Origin: Mycoplasmataceae bacterium
GTDB lineage: Bacteria; Bacillota_I; Bacilli_A; Mycoplasmatales; Mycoplasmoidaceae
Reading direction: 5' to 3'
NCBI GenBank assembly: GCA_031265955.1
Contig: JAISBY010000010.1
Coordinates: 310,001-374,000, forward strand
Length of the DNA stretch: 64,000 nt
The notes under the pieces are model-generated. The model worked only from the letters and a program-made list of their open reading frames with translations. It made no database searches and was not told where the DNA came from. Position numbers and translations under genes: made by a program. Shown here piece by piece: positions 27,618 to 39,500 of the stretch (the stretch's first letter is position 1; the number at the start of each line of letters is the position of its first letter).

Positions 27618-28088
27618 ATGAAAAGATTAAATTTAATTAAAACAATTGGCGTTGTTGGTACGCTGGGAGTATCTAGTGCGGCACTTGGTATTGGCTTAAC
27701 AAGTTGTAGTATAAAAACAATATCATATGATTTTGGCACGCTTCACCATGATGAAACAATGGATGTTATTATTTCGGGTGATGAATTAACTTACAATGGC
27801 GAATATACAACAATTCTGACGACAAAAGATGGCAAAACACCTGCAGGACTACCGGACGGCGTTGACTATTATTATGATGTCTCACAGAAAGTTGGTATCT
27901 ATTCACAAGATACGGGTAAGAGAACGATTATTGGAATAATTTTTAAATCTTTGCCTCCAACAAGCAATAAACAGACAGTTACAGCGTGAGCCACAAAAGA
28001 CTTTTCTCCCATGATGTCAAACTACTCCCAATATAGCTGAACCAAAATTAAGATTAAAGCAACTTGAAATTGAACTCAACCGGAATAA
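27618..28088 (+). CDS. Small lipoprotein downstream of the attenuator-like leader
   Basis: 156 residues from ATG 27618 (AAAGGG about 10 nt upstream; the in-frame start at 27585 lies within the terminator and is rejected). Signal peptide MKRLNLIKTIGVVGTLGVSS continues to GLTSC with Cys near 31, a lipobox. The mature domain of 125 residues is mostly beta-like and not recognised. A weak own promoter is possible: TAGACA (27569-27574), 18 nt, TACATT (27593-27598). A second surface protein starts 2 nt after the stop. Confidence 0.8.
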
Positions 28089-28090
28089 CT

Positions 28091-28897
28091 ATGTCAGCTA
28101 ATATAAATAATAAATTTCCTGCCGCTACTAAAATTGCAAAAAAACACCGTCGAAATATTTCACTGTTATTTGGTTCGGGAGTACTTGCCGCGGGAGGAGT
28201 TGGTGTTGGAATAACTTATGCTGTGATGAATAAAAAACCAGCAGATGAAATAATAGATCAACAATTCTCGTTAAGCGATCTTAAAAATTGAAATTATGGT
28301 AAATATACAACGAAACATAAAGCAAAAGATTTTTCTAACAAATCATCAGATGATCAAGAAATAATCAAATATTTTCATAAGTATTATCATTCAAAAGATT
28401 TGTTAAATACCATAGTAAGCTATTTTAATTATTTTACGGAATACACCAACGTTACTGTTGATGGCGAATCCGTACCATTAATGTCAACTTTAACTAATAA
28501 CACTCATATGCACGTTTTGTACATTCGTGAAAGTAGCGATGATGGCTTCCATTTGTTTCTGGTCTATAACTTTAGATTTAATAAATCATTTGTTTTTGAT
28601 GAAATCCCCATTGACACCCATACCGTAGTAGAACTTACCATTCATAATAATAGTAAATTTGATGCGATTATCAATAAAGCTTATTACATCCCAAACTCTG
28701 ATTTTGATATGCAGCAATACCAAGGTAATAATCTCCAACTTACTATAAGTCCAAAGCCTAATGACGGATTTATGATTGAAACGGTAATCGGTGAAACTAC
28801 TAGTGATATTGTTTTATACGACGAAGTAACTAAGACGAATTGGTCAGCGCTTCCAATCGTTGGGTTTGATGATGTCAAATTGCCCACTGAAAATTAG
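28091..28897 (+). CDS. Membrane-anchored surface protein, unknown
   Basis: 268 residues starting 2 nt after the lipoprotein stop, so translationally coupled. A basic N-terminus of about 25 residues leads to one membrane helix (SLLFGSGVLAAGGVGVGITY); no Cys follows, so it is an anchored protein and not a lipoprotein. The rest, about 215 residues, is hydrophilic and beta-rich, with UGA Trp at 28289 and 28823 region. Not recognised. It would share the switch proposed for the lipoprotein. Confidence 0.72.
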
Positions 28898-28912
28898 ATA
28901 CGTCTAGAACGA

Positions 28913-30481
28913 TTATTTATTTTTAAATTTATTTGAAAAATGTTTATTGTGACTGTGGTGGGAAGATTTGTGTTGAAAACGGTCATGCTTTTGGTTTTTA
29001 TGAGTGAAACCTTGTTGCTTTTTTCTTGGGGTAGCGATTTGGATTCTCACACTAGTGCCGTTTATTTCTTTTAATCCTTGGAAGCGTTCTGCTAAATGAT
29101 TCTTAAGTTCGACAAAACTATAAGTATCTTTAACTCAAACGTCAGTGATATCGGTTGGAGAAACATCCAATGTTTTAATTACAGCTTGTGTTAAAGAACG
29201 ATTATCAACTTTATCTTTACTACCAATGTTAACGAAGAAGCGAGTCGTTGGACCAGATGGTTTGAACGATTCGCGACGAGAAAATTTTTGCGGATGATTA
29301 GATCTACGCTCATTATGTCGGTTATATTGAAAATTATTTTCTCTAGCTGGTGGCGGAGTATTAAAATCAATACCTTCCATTTTGTGTTCATTAAGTTTTT
29401 CTTTCGTTTCTCGTTCAATTGTTCTTAAATTACCGTGCAAGTCGTTGCTAATTAATGTATATGCACTACCAGTCATTTGTGCTCGAGCAGTTCGACCGAT
29501 ACGGTGGATGTAATATTTCATATCTTTTGGAACATCATAATTAATTACCGCATCTACTCCTTTGACATCAATACCACGAGCAGCGATATCGGTTGCGACT
29601 AAAATTTGTAATTTACCTTCACGAAACAATCGCATAACTCGTTCTCTTGCAGATTGTTTTAAATCACTATGCAAAGCATCAACCGTAAATTTATGATCAC
29701 GCAATTGTTTTACCAACCATTTAGCTTTGCGACGAGTGTTGGTAAAAATTAATAATAAGAAAAAACCCTTATCCTTAATTAGTTTAGTAATTACTTCGAT
29801 TTTTTTAAATTCGGGAGTTTGAATGTAATGTTGCTCAATGTTAGGAATATCTTTTTCAGCAATAGACGCTTTAAAAAATTTAGGATCCTTTTGATATTTC
29901 TTAGAAATCTCTAAAATATTTTTATCCATGGTGGCAGACAATAAAATGGTTTGGTGTTGACTGTTTGTTTTGTGCAATATTTTGTCAATGTCACGAATAA
30001 AACCCATGTCCAGCATTTCATCAGCTTCATCCAATACAACTGTTTTTATGTTGGTAAGATTAATAGTTTTACGTTGTAAATGATCTAGCACTCTACCTGG
30101 GGTTCCGATAATAATTTGTGGCTGTTCTTTTAATAATTGAATTTGACGATTTATTTTTTGTCCACCATAAATAGATAATATTTTAAGATTATGAAGACTT
30201 TCTCCAATTTTTTTGTATTCAGAAGTTATTTGCAAGGCTAGTTCTCTAGTTGGACATAAAACTAATGTTTGAATGAAACGATCGTTGGAATTAAATAGTT
30301 CTAATGTTGGCACTACAAACGCACAAGTTTTGCCGGTTCCTGTTGGCGCTTGCCCGATGACATCTAATTTTTGCAAAGCAAATGGAATGATTTGTTTCTG
30401 GATGTCAGTCATTTCATTGTAATTGGCTTTCTTAATGCCATCCAAAATACTGGATTTAATTTTTAATTCGTTGAAATTCAT
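28913..30481 (-). CDS. DEAD-box ATP-dependent RNA helicase
   Basis: 522 residues. Motifs in order: APTGTGKT (45-52), PTREL (78-82), TPGR (127-130), DEAD (151-154), SAT, and HRIGRTARA. The C-terminal part (about 420-495) resembles the DbpA/CsdA RNA-binding domain (RFFVNIGSKDKVDNRSLTQA), and the tail is rich in His, Lys and Gln. Such helicases remodel rRNA during ribosome assembly and act in mRNA turnover. UGA Trp at 29135 joins the two halves. No other gene separates it from truA except 60 nt of spacer. Confidence 0.93.
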
Positions 30482-30541
30482 AAAATTGTTTTTTCATAAG
30501 TAATACTCATACTAATACTATCGTGTTTATATGAAATTAAA

Positions 30542-31267
30542 TTAATAATTCACTTTCAGTAAGTAAAGACCACACGCTCTCGCTTTGGTGATGGCGTTGC
30601 CTTTGGCAGGCTCTTTTAATAATTTTTTAAGATCATTTAATGTTTTTTTATTTTCGTTTAAATCTAATAAACTGCCGACAATCATTCGCACCATATTTCG
30701 TAAAAAACCATTGCCATTAACAATGATGAAAAGTTTGCTTTGATTTTTTTTGAAATGAATGTAGTTAATTTTACGGACCGTATTTTCAAATACTGAAGTG
30801 GTAAATGATTTAAAATCATGTTCACCAACAAATAGTTTTGCACCTTTTTTTAATAATGGTAAATTAATTTTAGTTGGGTAAAACAATTCGTAGTTTGCTT
30901 TAAAGACATCGTACTTGTCAAAATTAACAACATATTGGTATGTTTTATTTTTGGTGTTGAAACGGGCATGGAACATCGCATCATTTTCTTTTACTTTGAC
31001 AAAGTAAATATCGCTCGGGCTTAATTTACGTAAGGCCAATAGTAGCACTTGGGGTTTAATTTTTATTTTTTTTACATTAAATGAAAATGTTTGTGCGATA
31101 GCATGAACATGAGCGTCGGTTCTGCCAGAAACATAAACGCTAATAGAACGGTTAAAAATTTTTTGTAACATTTTTTCAACTTCTTCTTGGACGGTGCGAA
31201 CGTTTAATTGCTTTGCTCAACCGTGAAAGTTACTCCCATCATAACTCAAAGTTACCAAGTAGTTCAT
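30542..31267 (-). CDS. truA: tRNA pseudouridine synthase A
   Basis: 241 residues from ATG 31267. Catalytic Asp lies in SGRTDAHVHA near residue 55; YDGSNFHGWAKQ (UGA Trp) is the family N-terminus, and FLRNMVRMIVGSLLDL lies in the C-terminal half. It makes pseudouridine at positions 38-40 of tRNA anticodon arms. The start is 2 nt after the ecfT stop, the same arrangement as in other mycoplasmas. Confidence 0.95.
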
Positions 31268-31269
31268 AA

Positions 31270-32325
31270 TTAACGACTACCGTACATTAAAACTGCTTCG
31301 GTTCATCCGAATGGGGCAAACAACATACGTTTAATAGAGAAGACGATAAAGAAGCCTAGCAAAATTGTTAGAAGACCAGCAATTAACCAATGCTGCCATT
31401 GGATGGAATAATTACGGTAGCGAGTACGGGCATACCGTGGATTGTAAGCCCGTGCTTCCATTGCATCAGCCAAACCGTCGGCTTTATGAAAGGCAATTGA
31501 AAACATTGGTACCACTAAAGAAACTAGTGATTTTATTTTGTCGCGAAAATTACCGTTGCGAAAGTCTACCCCTCGAGAAGCTTGTGCTCGCATAATCTTT
31601 TGCGACTCTTCTAATAAAGAAGGAACGAATCTTAAAGCGATAGAAATAGTCATCGCTCATTCGTTTACTGGTATTTTAAATATTCTTAAAGGATTTAAAA
31701 TATCTTCAATCGCAAAAGAAAGCTGCACAGAATTAGTGGTAGAGATCGTTAATGTTACAATAACAATCATCAGATAAATTTTGCAAGTTACATAAGCAGC
31801 ATAAACTATTGTTTCGGAAGAAAGACTATATCAAGTGGTGTTATAAGACATATAGGCGGTTCAGTCTTTATCAATTACATAAGACAAGTAATTACCGCTA
31901 GCTGGCTTGTCGTATTGAATGTGGTAATGGTTATCAGCACCTCATATGAAACCGTGAGCTCATTTATAGGTAATACCAGTTGCATCGTTTGTGCTTGTTG
32001 ATCAAAAATTAATATTAAATAGTGGTTGTGTATTATGATTAATGTCAAAAACCATGCCCGGGGCCTTAAATGCCATTCAATTAATTAAAAATAAAATGAA
32101 GAACATTACCAAACATGACTTGATGATGGTTCACATTGTCTTTGCTGGTAATTTGGCAACCAGCCAACCGGTAATAAGAATTATTAAAAGAATTGATTGG
32201 CCAAAGAAACCGAGTGGTAAAAAAATCATAACAATAAAAACCACTGCAATAATCAATTTTAAAGAAGGATTAAATTTATGAACAAAAGATTCTCTAGCAA
32301 TATAAGTACTAAAACTATTATTCAT
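31270..32325 (-). CDS. ecfT: ECF transporter transmembrane protein EcfT
   Basis: 351 residues from ATG 32325 with an AAGGAGG site. N-terminal FVHKFNPSLKLIIAVVFIVM is the family start. The two coupling motifs with Ala-Arg-Gly/Ala are in ASRGVDFR and EARAYNPR. Between membrane segments 3 and 4 lies an unusually long hydrophilic stretch of about 80 residues, which makes the protein longer than the common 260-270. EcfT couples the two ATPases to exchangeable vitamin-binding S components; no S component is in this window. It overlaps ecfA2 by 8 nt. Confidence 0.92.
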
Positions 32326-33229
32326 GAGCAACCTCCTTCTTTAATTCTTTAATGCCTTCAGCTAATTCATCGATATTACGTGGCTTAAGTTCATAGAGCT
32401 TTTCAAATTTAGGTTCTAATTTTACAAGACTGTCAATGGTACGAATGACTTTAGGTAAATCTAAACTAGTAGTTTCCATCAATGTTTTATTAGTGAATAT
32501 TTCATACGGGGAACCATTAGCGATTAATTTTTTGTCATGTAAAACTAAAACTTCATTAGCCAACGCCAACACTTGATCCATAACGTGTGTAATTACAATT
32601 ATGGTCTTACCTTGCTGATGGTAGTTTTTAATAATTTCTAACATTTCTTTTTCACCGGCTGGGTCTAAACCAGCAGTTGGTTCATCAAAAACCAAAATTT
32701 CTGGTTCAATTGCTAAAATGCCAGCGATAGCCACACGTCGTTTTTGTCCACCTGATAAATCAAACGGAGATCTATTTAAAAAAGAATCATCTAATCCAAG
32801 CATATTTAAATATTTTTTAGCTTTAAGTTTTGCTTCTTCTTTTTTTTCGCCTAAATTAACAGGCCCAAAAATAATGTCTTTTTCAATGGTGTCTTTAAAA
32901 AGCTGGTATTCTGGAAATTGGAAAACCATTCCACAAATTTTTCGTAATGTTTTGAAATGTCTAATCTTTCGATCTTTGCCTAAAATAGTTTGATTACCGA
33001 TTGTTAAATCACCATACGATGATTTTAATAAACCATTAAAATGACTAATTAAGGTGGTTTTACCACTTCCGGAATTACCAATGATAAAATAAATTTGATT
33101 TCTTTTAAATTTATAGGAAAAATTTTCTAGAACAGTTAATTCGCTTTCAGTAAATTCATCAAAAACTATTTTAAGATTAGTAGCGGTAATGGCGTATGGA
33201 GAATTAAAGTTCGCTATTTGAGTTTTCAT
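32318..33229 (-). CDS. ecfA2: ECF transporter ATPase EcfA2
   Basis: 303 residues. Walker A GNSGSGKTT (51-59), Q-loop MVFQFPEYQLF, signature LSGGQKRRVAIAG, Walker B ILVFDEPTAGLDP, and the switch His in VITHVMDQV. The Q-helix after the Q-loop is typical for ECF ATPases. A C-terminal stretch of about 50 charged residues follows. Overlaps ecfA1 by 4 nt at its start and ecfT by 8 nt at its end. Confidence 0.93.
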   Translation of the reverse strand: MKTQIANFNSPYAITATNLKIVFDEFTESELTVLENFSYKFKRNQIYFIIGNSGSGKTTLISHFNGLLKSSYGDLTIGNQTILGKDRKIRHFKTLRKICGMVFQFPEYQLFKDTIEKDIIFGPVNLGEKKEEAKLKAKKYLNMLGLDDSFLNRSPFDLSGGQKRRVAIAGILAIEPEILVFDEPTAGLDPAGEKEMLEIIKNYHQQGKTIIVITHVMDQVLALANEVLVLHDKKLIANGSPYEIFTNKTLMETTSLDLPKVIRTIDSLVKLEPKFEKLYELKPRNIDELAEGIKELKKEVAHE

Positions 33230-34047
33230 ATTTGCTCCACTAGGTCATTAATTTGTAAATTAGGCTGAATATTAACACCTAAATCCAATAATGATTTAGA
33301 TAATTGCAAAGAAAACGGTACATCCAAAGCAACGTTTTGCAAAAAACTACGATCTTCAAAAATTTCTTTGGGGTTGCCAATTTTTAAAAGTTTACCTTGG
33401 TTCATAATGATAACACGATCAGCGTTAGTGACCTCTTCCATATCATGAGTGATAGAAACGACTGTCTTATTAAATTTATTTTTTAAAACGAGCATTAAAT
33501 TTTTCAATTCACGTTTTGCTTTCGGATCTAACATTGATGTTGATTCATCAAAGATGATGACTTTAGGATTGATTGCTAAAACGCTGGCAATTGCTACTCT
33601 TTGTTTTTGTCCACCCGATAAACTTGTTGCTTCTTTTTGTAACAAATCTTCAATGTTTACCATTTTTGCAGTAGCGTGAATGATGTCGCTCATACGATTA
33701 GGATCAACTTTACGATTTTCTAATCCAAAAGCAATGTCATCTTCCGCTGTCAAACCAATGAATTGGTTATCAGGGTTTTGAAAAACAATGCCAATATTGT
33801 CTCGCAAATGTTTAATGTTCATCTTATTTACAATTTGACCAAATAAACGGATTGTGCCACTACGAGGTTGCAATAAACCAGTAAGAATTTTAGACAAGGT
33901 AGATTTGCCGCTACCGTTTTGTCCAATGATGCAAATGTACTCGTTTTCATATATTTCAAAACTAACCTTATCTAGGTTGGTTACTTTATTAGTGTATCCA
34001 AAAGTAATGTTATCAAATTCAACTGCTTTAATTTTTCTATCAGACAT
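33226..34047 (-). CDS. ecfA1: ECF transporter ATPase EcfA1
   Basis: 273 residues. Walker A GQNGSGKST (42-50), signature LSGGQ (143-147) and Walker B IIFDESTSMLDP near 164-175; the usual DEPT is DEST here. It forms the heterodimeric motor with EcfA2 for uptake of vitamins or metal-related cofactors. TATAAT (34056-34061, minus strand) ends 8 nt before the ATG, which suggests a leaderless mRNA for ecfA1-ecfA2-ecfT-truA. Confidence 0.93.
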   Translation of the reverse strand: MSDRKIKAVEFDNITFGYTNKVTNLDKVSFEIYENEYICIIGQNGSGKSTLSKILTGLLQPRSGTIRLFGQIVNKMNIKHLRDNIGIVFQNPDNQFIGLTAEDDIAFGLENRKVDPNRMSDIIHATAKMVNIEDLLQKEATSLSGGQKQRVAIASVLAINPKVIIFDESTSMLDPKAKRELKNLMLVLKNKFNKTVVSITHDMEEVTNADRVIIMNQGKLLKIGNPKEIFEDRSFLQNVALDVPFSLQLSKSLLDLGVNIQPNLQINDLVEQI

Positions 34048-34212
34048 GTTTTCTAATTATATTAATTAGTGGGCGAACAAAATATTTATTGTTAATCATT
34101 ATCTCAAATTTCTTAAATTACGGACGCCTTTATTGATAATTAGTTTGATTAAAACACATTTTTTATATATCATTGTATATACATTAATTATAAAAGGTGA
34201 TCTACAAGTTCT

Positions 34213-36015
34213 ATGACTAAAGAGCAAGAAAAATTTACTAAACAAGAAGATAAAAAAGCGAAAATAGCTCAAAAACAAAAAAATAAAGAGTTAAGAATTG
34301 CACAAGTAAAGCATGCGGAACAAACTCGCAAGTTATTAAAAGAAAAGAAACGATTTCAAAAAGAACAACACCGTGAAGCAAAACGAAAATTAAAAGAAGC
34401 TAAGCGAGCTAAAAAAATACAACACAAACAATTGAAAGTTGCTAAAGTTAAACACGACAAACAAGCTAATATGTTAGAGACGAACAAAAAGCGTTTTCAA
34501 CGTGAGCAACAAAAAGATAATCAGCAAAGACAAAAAGATCAAAAGGCAATTACTAAAGCACGTAAATTAGAACACAAAAAAGCAACTGAATTAAGAAAAC
34601 AAAAGGCAAAAGAGGCTAAGAAACTTGCTAAACAAAAATTAATTGCAGAACAAAAAGCTAAAATTGAAAAAAAGCGTATTGCTAAGCAAGAAGCACGCAA
34701 TCAAAAAGCGAAGAAAGCAGAGTTAGCTTGAAAACAAGAAGTTATTTTCCGTACTCAGGAAGCTGAAAAAGCGCAAGCTGCAAAGTTGGTTAAGCAAAAA
34801 CTGATTGCTGATGCTAGAGCTAAAAAGTTAACTCAAAAGAAATTACTTGCTGAAAAAAGAGCGGCAAAGCGCAAAGCAAAACGTGATTTTGAAGGCTATA
34901 TCAATTTACCACCATGAGTTAATGCCTTTATAAGAGTAGCCTTAATCATTACCTGCTTATTCATATTTGAATTGATCGTGATATTCATTTCTTATGTTGC
35001 TAGTAACGAAGATTTATTCAAAATAATTACCGCCGAAGGAAACCTCACCGCATTTGGAAGTGCCTTAATCGCTCAATTTGTGGTTTTCGCCATCATGGAC
35101 GCTATCGCCATCACTCTTCACGTTCTTGATTACAAATCTCGCGAATCAATTCAAGCACGAAAAAGAATGATTACAACCCGCCAAGCTGTTGCGGCTTACA
35201 AAAAAATGAAAGCTGAAAACAACCGTAATTTAAAAATGTTATTTGAATTTGAAGAAATTATTGAAAAACAACAAAAGAAATTAAAACACTTAAGAGCATC
35301 TCTATATGAATCACATCTCATCGCTAAAGAAGCGGTTAAATTGGAAGACCAAGTACAATTCCTATCCAAAAAAATTAAAACAGCACAATCACGCGTTAAT
35401 GATTTACGTAAGAAACTTGTTTTTGAAAAAATGTCATTCGAACAAAAGATTATTTTTGTTAAAAAAGTTTTACAAGCACAATATTCAACTAAATCAACTA
35501 AACATTTAACTGCTGATCAATTGAAAGAACATAGAGTTACTGAAGCTAAGCAAGATGCTAAGATTAAAGAAGTATTAGCAAAACGTTGTACCGCTGAACA
35601 ACGCGATGCTACGCATGAGTTAGTGAGCGTTAAGAAACTACAAGAACGTTATGCTAAAGAATATGATCGTGCTAAAAAATACGTTGATGATTTAATTAAG
35701 AATCACAGCGAGCAGGCGCATAAGACTGTAATCAAACAACAAAAGAGAATTGCAAAACGAAAAGGTCGAGAAGCAGCTCATGCTAAAAGAGAACACGCTA
35801 GAAAAGAAAGACGATTAAAGAAGGAACAACGTAGAAAAGCTAAATTAGAGAAAAGACACAGTTCCGTGACTCGTCAAAAAAAGCATAGTTCTAAACTAGC
35901 AAAACAGCACGCTAAGGAAGTAAAAAAAGCTCAAAAGCAACACATTAAAGCTCAAAAACTAGCTAAAAAACAAAGAGAGCGTGTACAAAAGGAAGAGCAG
36001 CGCAAGAAAACCTAA
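34213..36015 (+). CDS. Large Lys-rich coiled-coil membrane protein
   Basis: 600 residues with UGA Trp at 34729 and 34915. Residues 1-230 are an almost unbroken charged helix rich in Lys, Gln, Ala and Glu, with recurring AKKLAKQKL-like units. Two hydrophobic helices follow at about 240-265 (VALIITCLFIFELIVIFISY) and 280-300 (LIAQFVVFAIMDAIAITL). Residues 310-600 again form a long coiled coil ending in a Lys/Arg/His-rich tail. Two long cytoplasmic coils hinged on a membrane hairpin recall mycoplasma cytoskeletal or attachment-organelle proteins, but no family was recognised. A TATAAA-like box is about 20 nt upstream. Base use is strongly A-rich. Confidence 0.75.
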
Positions 36016-36030
36016 GTACTTTTACACAGT

Positions 36031-36384
36031 ATGGTGGAAGATTCAAATTTTGAATTTAAGAAAGACGATTGATTTATACTTCCAACTATTTCAGTTTCAG
36101 GAGAAAATTCCGATACTTTGCTAAATGGTTATGTTGGATATACTCAAATTCAACAAATCTTTCAAACAATCACTCAGGTTCATTTTTGGATTTACGATCA
36201 GCAATACCTTGAACCATCCCAAACATATCGGAATTTAGAGCTTGATGTATCCTTTTTGTGTGTGGAAGTTCTTAAAGATTGCTGGAGACTGAATAGTTTT
36301 ATATTCTATGACAATATCTCAACTTTTCAAACTCTTCCAATAAGCAAAGGTAATGACTATTCTTATACAACCGCTTCATCTTAA
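36031..36384 (+). CDS. Orphan ORF, possible remnant
   Basis: 117 residues with one UGA Trp near residue 14 and two UGG Trp. No signal peptide, membrane segment or recognised motif; no ribosome binding site precedes ATG 36031, 15 nt after the coiled-coil gene. The sequence looks like the C-terminal part of a larger soluble or surface protein. It could be a decayed fragment or a real gene coupled to the upstream one. Confidence 0.4.
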
Positions 36385-36475
36385 AAATGTAACAAAGATA
36401 TTTTGATTAATTTTTTATATGTATAAACTTTAACGTATATTTTCCCTGTGCAGACACAAAACTAATTTTAAAAGT

Positions 36476-36504
36476 TTGACATTTTAGCCTGTCTTCAGTA
36501 TAAT
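36476..36504 (+). promoter_or_regulatory. Consensus promoter of rpoBC
   Basis: TTGACA (36476-36481), a 17-nt spacer and TATAAT (36499-36504), identical to the sigma-70 consensus. Transcription from about 36511 gives a leader of about 74 nt with an AAAGAGG ribosome binding site. It is the only perfect -35/-10 pair noticed in the window. The rest of 36385-36475 is plain spacer. Confidence 0.93.
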
Positions 36505-36584
36505 TGCAAGACTTATTGTCTTATTAATATATTAAGTGATATTAATAGTTAAGTTTATTATCCACCGCAAAGAGGCTCAACCAC

Positions 36585-39500
36585 ATGTCAAATAACAACC
36601 AAAGTTTTCACGAAACTAAGTATTCTAATCTTACTGTCAGAAGAGATTACTCCAAAATTGAAACTAACTTTGATGAACCCGATCTTTTAGAAGTTCAAAA
36701 GAATAGTTACAACCAATTTGTCGAAAACGAAATCCGTTCCCTAGTGGAAATGTATTTTCCGGTTCGTCATCCCAAGAGTAAATACGAAGTTAAATACAAC
36801 GGGATTAAATTTCTAGAGGCAAATGATGAAGAAAAAGCTCGTCGTGAAGGTAAAACCTACGAACGAGCTTTATACGTTGATTTATCTTTAATCAATAATG
36901 AAACTGGTGAAATCCGTCGTGCTAAAAAAACCAAAACTGGTGTCGCTGACGGAATCTTTTTTGCCAATATTCCAGTAATGACTAAAAAAGGCACTTTCAT
37001 TGTTAACGGAATTGAAAAATTTGTTATTAGTCAAATCGTGCGTTCTCCTGGAGCTTACGCTTTAACTAAAAGTCAAATTAAATTAAACTCCAAGAAAAAA
37101 ATTAACTACGGTTACATCTGTGAAATTCTACCATCTCGCGGTACTCAAATGCATTTTATCATCGATGAAAAATTAAATATGATAAAGGTTATGATGCGAA
37201 ATGCATTAGGGGATGCCGCTCCAAGTTTTCCTGCGACACAAATACTAAAAGCATTTGGTATGACTCAAGATGAAATTTTGGAAATGTTTAACCACGACGA
37301 CTATATTGTTAATACCCTTTATGCTGAAAAGATTTACAATCACCAAAATATTTTAGACGACGAATATATTATGGCAATTCGTAAAACCGCAGACGATGTT
37401 GCCAAAGGCAAAACCGCTGATCGTGGTTCACCAATCGATACAAAACTAAAACGTATTGTTTTTGATTATGTGGAAGAAAAGAAAAAAGCTGATGCATTAC
37501 GAACTGATTATGATGTTCTCTTTAATGAAATTGCGACAGAACACGAACAATTAGTCAACGAACTTAACCAAGCAACTGGTAAAAAGAAAGAAGAATTAAC
37601 TGAAAAAATTCAAAAACTTGCCGCTCCTGTTGAAAGAGTTTTAGATAAGTTAACAAAACAAGAAGCAAAATTACGTTTATTAGTAGATGCTATCATTACT
37701 GAAAAGGCCGCTAAGGATTTAATTTCGGATTTAAATATCTCCACTAAAATCGCTGAAGCTAATAGTACTTCTCGTAACCAAATTAGTTACCAAGATGTGC
37801 TAACACGTCACTTTATGGACAACCGCCAATATGATTTAACTGCCGCTGGTCGATACAAAATGCAACGTAAGTTACGTATTTCAGAACGACTATACCAACG
37901 TGTGTTTGCTGAAGACATTATTACTCCGGATGGGAAAGTATTATTTAAAAAAGGTACTTTGATTTTAAAAGAAGAGTTGGATAAAATCAAACAAGCATTA
38001 GCTCAAAACGAAATTAAGTTACATACTATTGATTTGAAAAACACTACTGAAATCCTTAAGAATCAAACAAACAAGTTAGAAGCTGTTTTGGTTTATACCG
38101 ATAATGAAACATTGCAATTTCCAACCCCAATCGTGGGGATGCACGGTGATATTACTACTAACGCCTTAACTGTGGCTGATTTTATTTCGGTAATTTCATA
38201 CACTATTAATTTAGTTCATGGCATTGGTCAATACGACGACATTGATCATTTAGGTAACAAACGTCTGCGTTTAATTCATGAACAATTAAAAACGAAATTA
38301 CAAGCTGGTATGGCTCGCGTGGAGAAACACATTAAAGAAAAGTTAGCTTCGATTTCTATTCCAACCGCTAACGAAGAACAACAAGCTAAAATTGCGTTAA
38401 AAACTACGATTAAATCTGTGGTTAACACTAAAGCTTTTCAACTAGTGGTTAAAAATTTCTTTAATTCTTACCAATTAACTCAATTTATTGATCAACAAAA
38501 TCCTTTGAGCGAGTTAACGAATAAGCGTCGTATTTCTGCGATGGGTGATGGTGGTATTTCACGAGAAGATCCAAACTTGGATATTCGTGATGTTCATTAT
38601 TCGCACTATGGTCGTATTTGCCCAATTGAAACTCCAGAAGGTATGAACATTGGTTTAATTATGTCTTTGGCTTCATTTACTAAAGTAGATTTAAAAACGG
38701 GATTCTTACTTACGCCATACAAACGGGTTATTAAAGGTGTGATTCAAGATAAGGTTGAATGAATGACATCATTGCGTGAAGATGAATACATCATTTGTGA
38801 ATCAACCTCCAAACGTGATGACAAAAATCCTAACAAAATTGTGGGCACTAATGGCAAAGTGGTGGGACGATATCGTTCCATTCAAGAAATGTTCCCAGTT
38901 GACAAAGTTGATTACATTGAAATTTCACCACGTCAAGTGGTGTCTGTAGCTGCGAGTGCGATTCCCTTTTTAGAAAATGATGATACGACTCGTGCTTTGA
39001 TGGGCGCTAACATGCAACGTCAAGCTGTACCTTTATTAGCGCCATACGCCCCAATTGTTGGTACTGGTAATGAATATAAAATCTCCCATGACTCTGGCAT
39101 GACTTTAATTAGTGATGAGGCCGGTGAAATAAGTTACGTTGATGGCAATAAAATTGTGTTAGTTGATAAAAACGATAAAAAGCACACTCACAACTTAATT
39201 AAATTCCGTAAGTCAAACCAAGGTACATGTATTAATCAAACCCCAATTGTGGAAGTTGGTCAACATGTTAAAGTTGGCGAAACTTTGACAGATGGTCCTG
39301 CCATGCAAAACGGTGAATTAGCTTTAGGACGTAATCCGTTAGTAGCATTCACCACATGAAATGGTTACAACTTTGAAGATGCGATTGTGGTTTCAGAACG
39401 TTTATTCCAAAATGATGTCTATACCTCAATTAGTATTGAGGAACACACTTTGGAATGTTTACGTATTGATAAAGTGGGTGACGAAGAAATTACTCGTGAT

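Noticed and set aside
32042-32281. Plus-strand ORFs across the ECF and ABC genes
   Set aside because: They are antisense to conserved membrane proteins and keep their frame only because UGA and hydrophobic codons are biased there.
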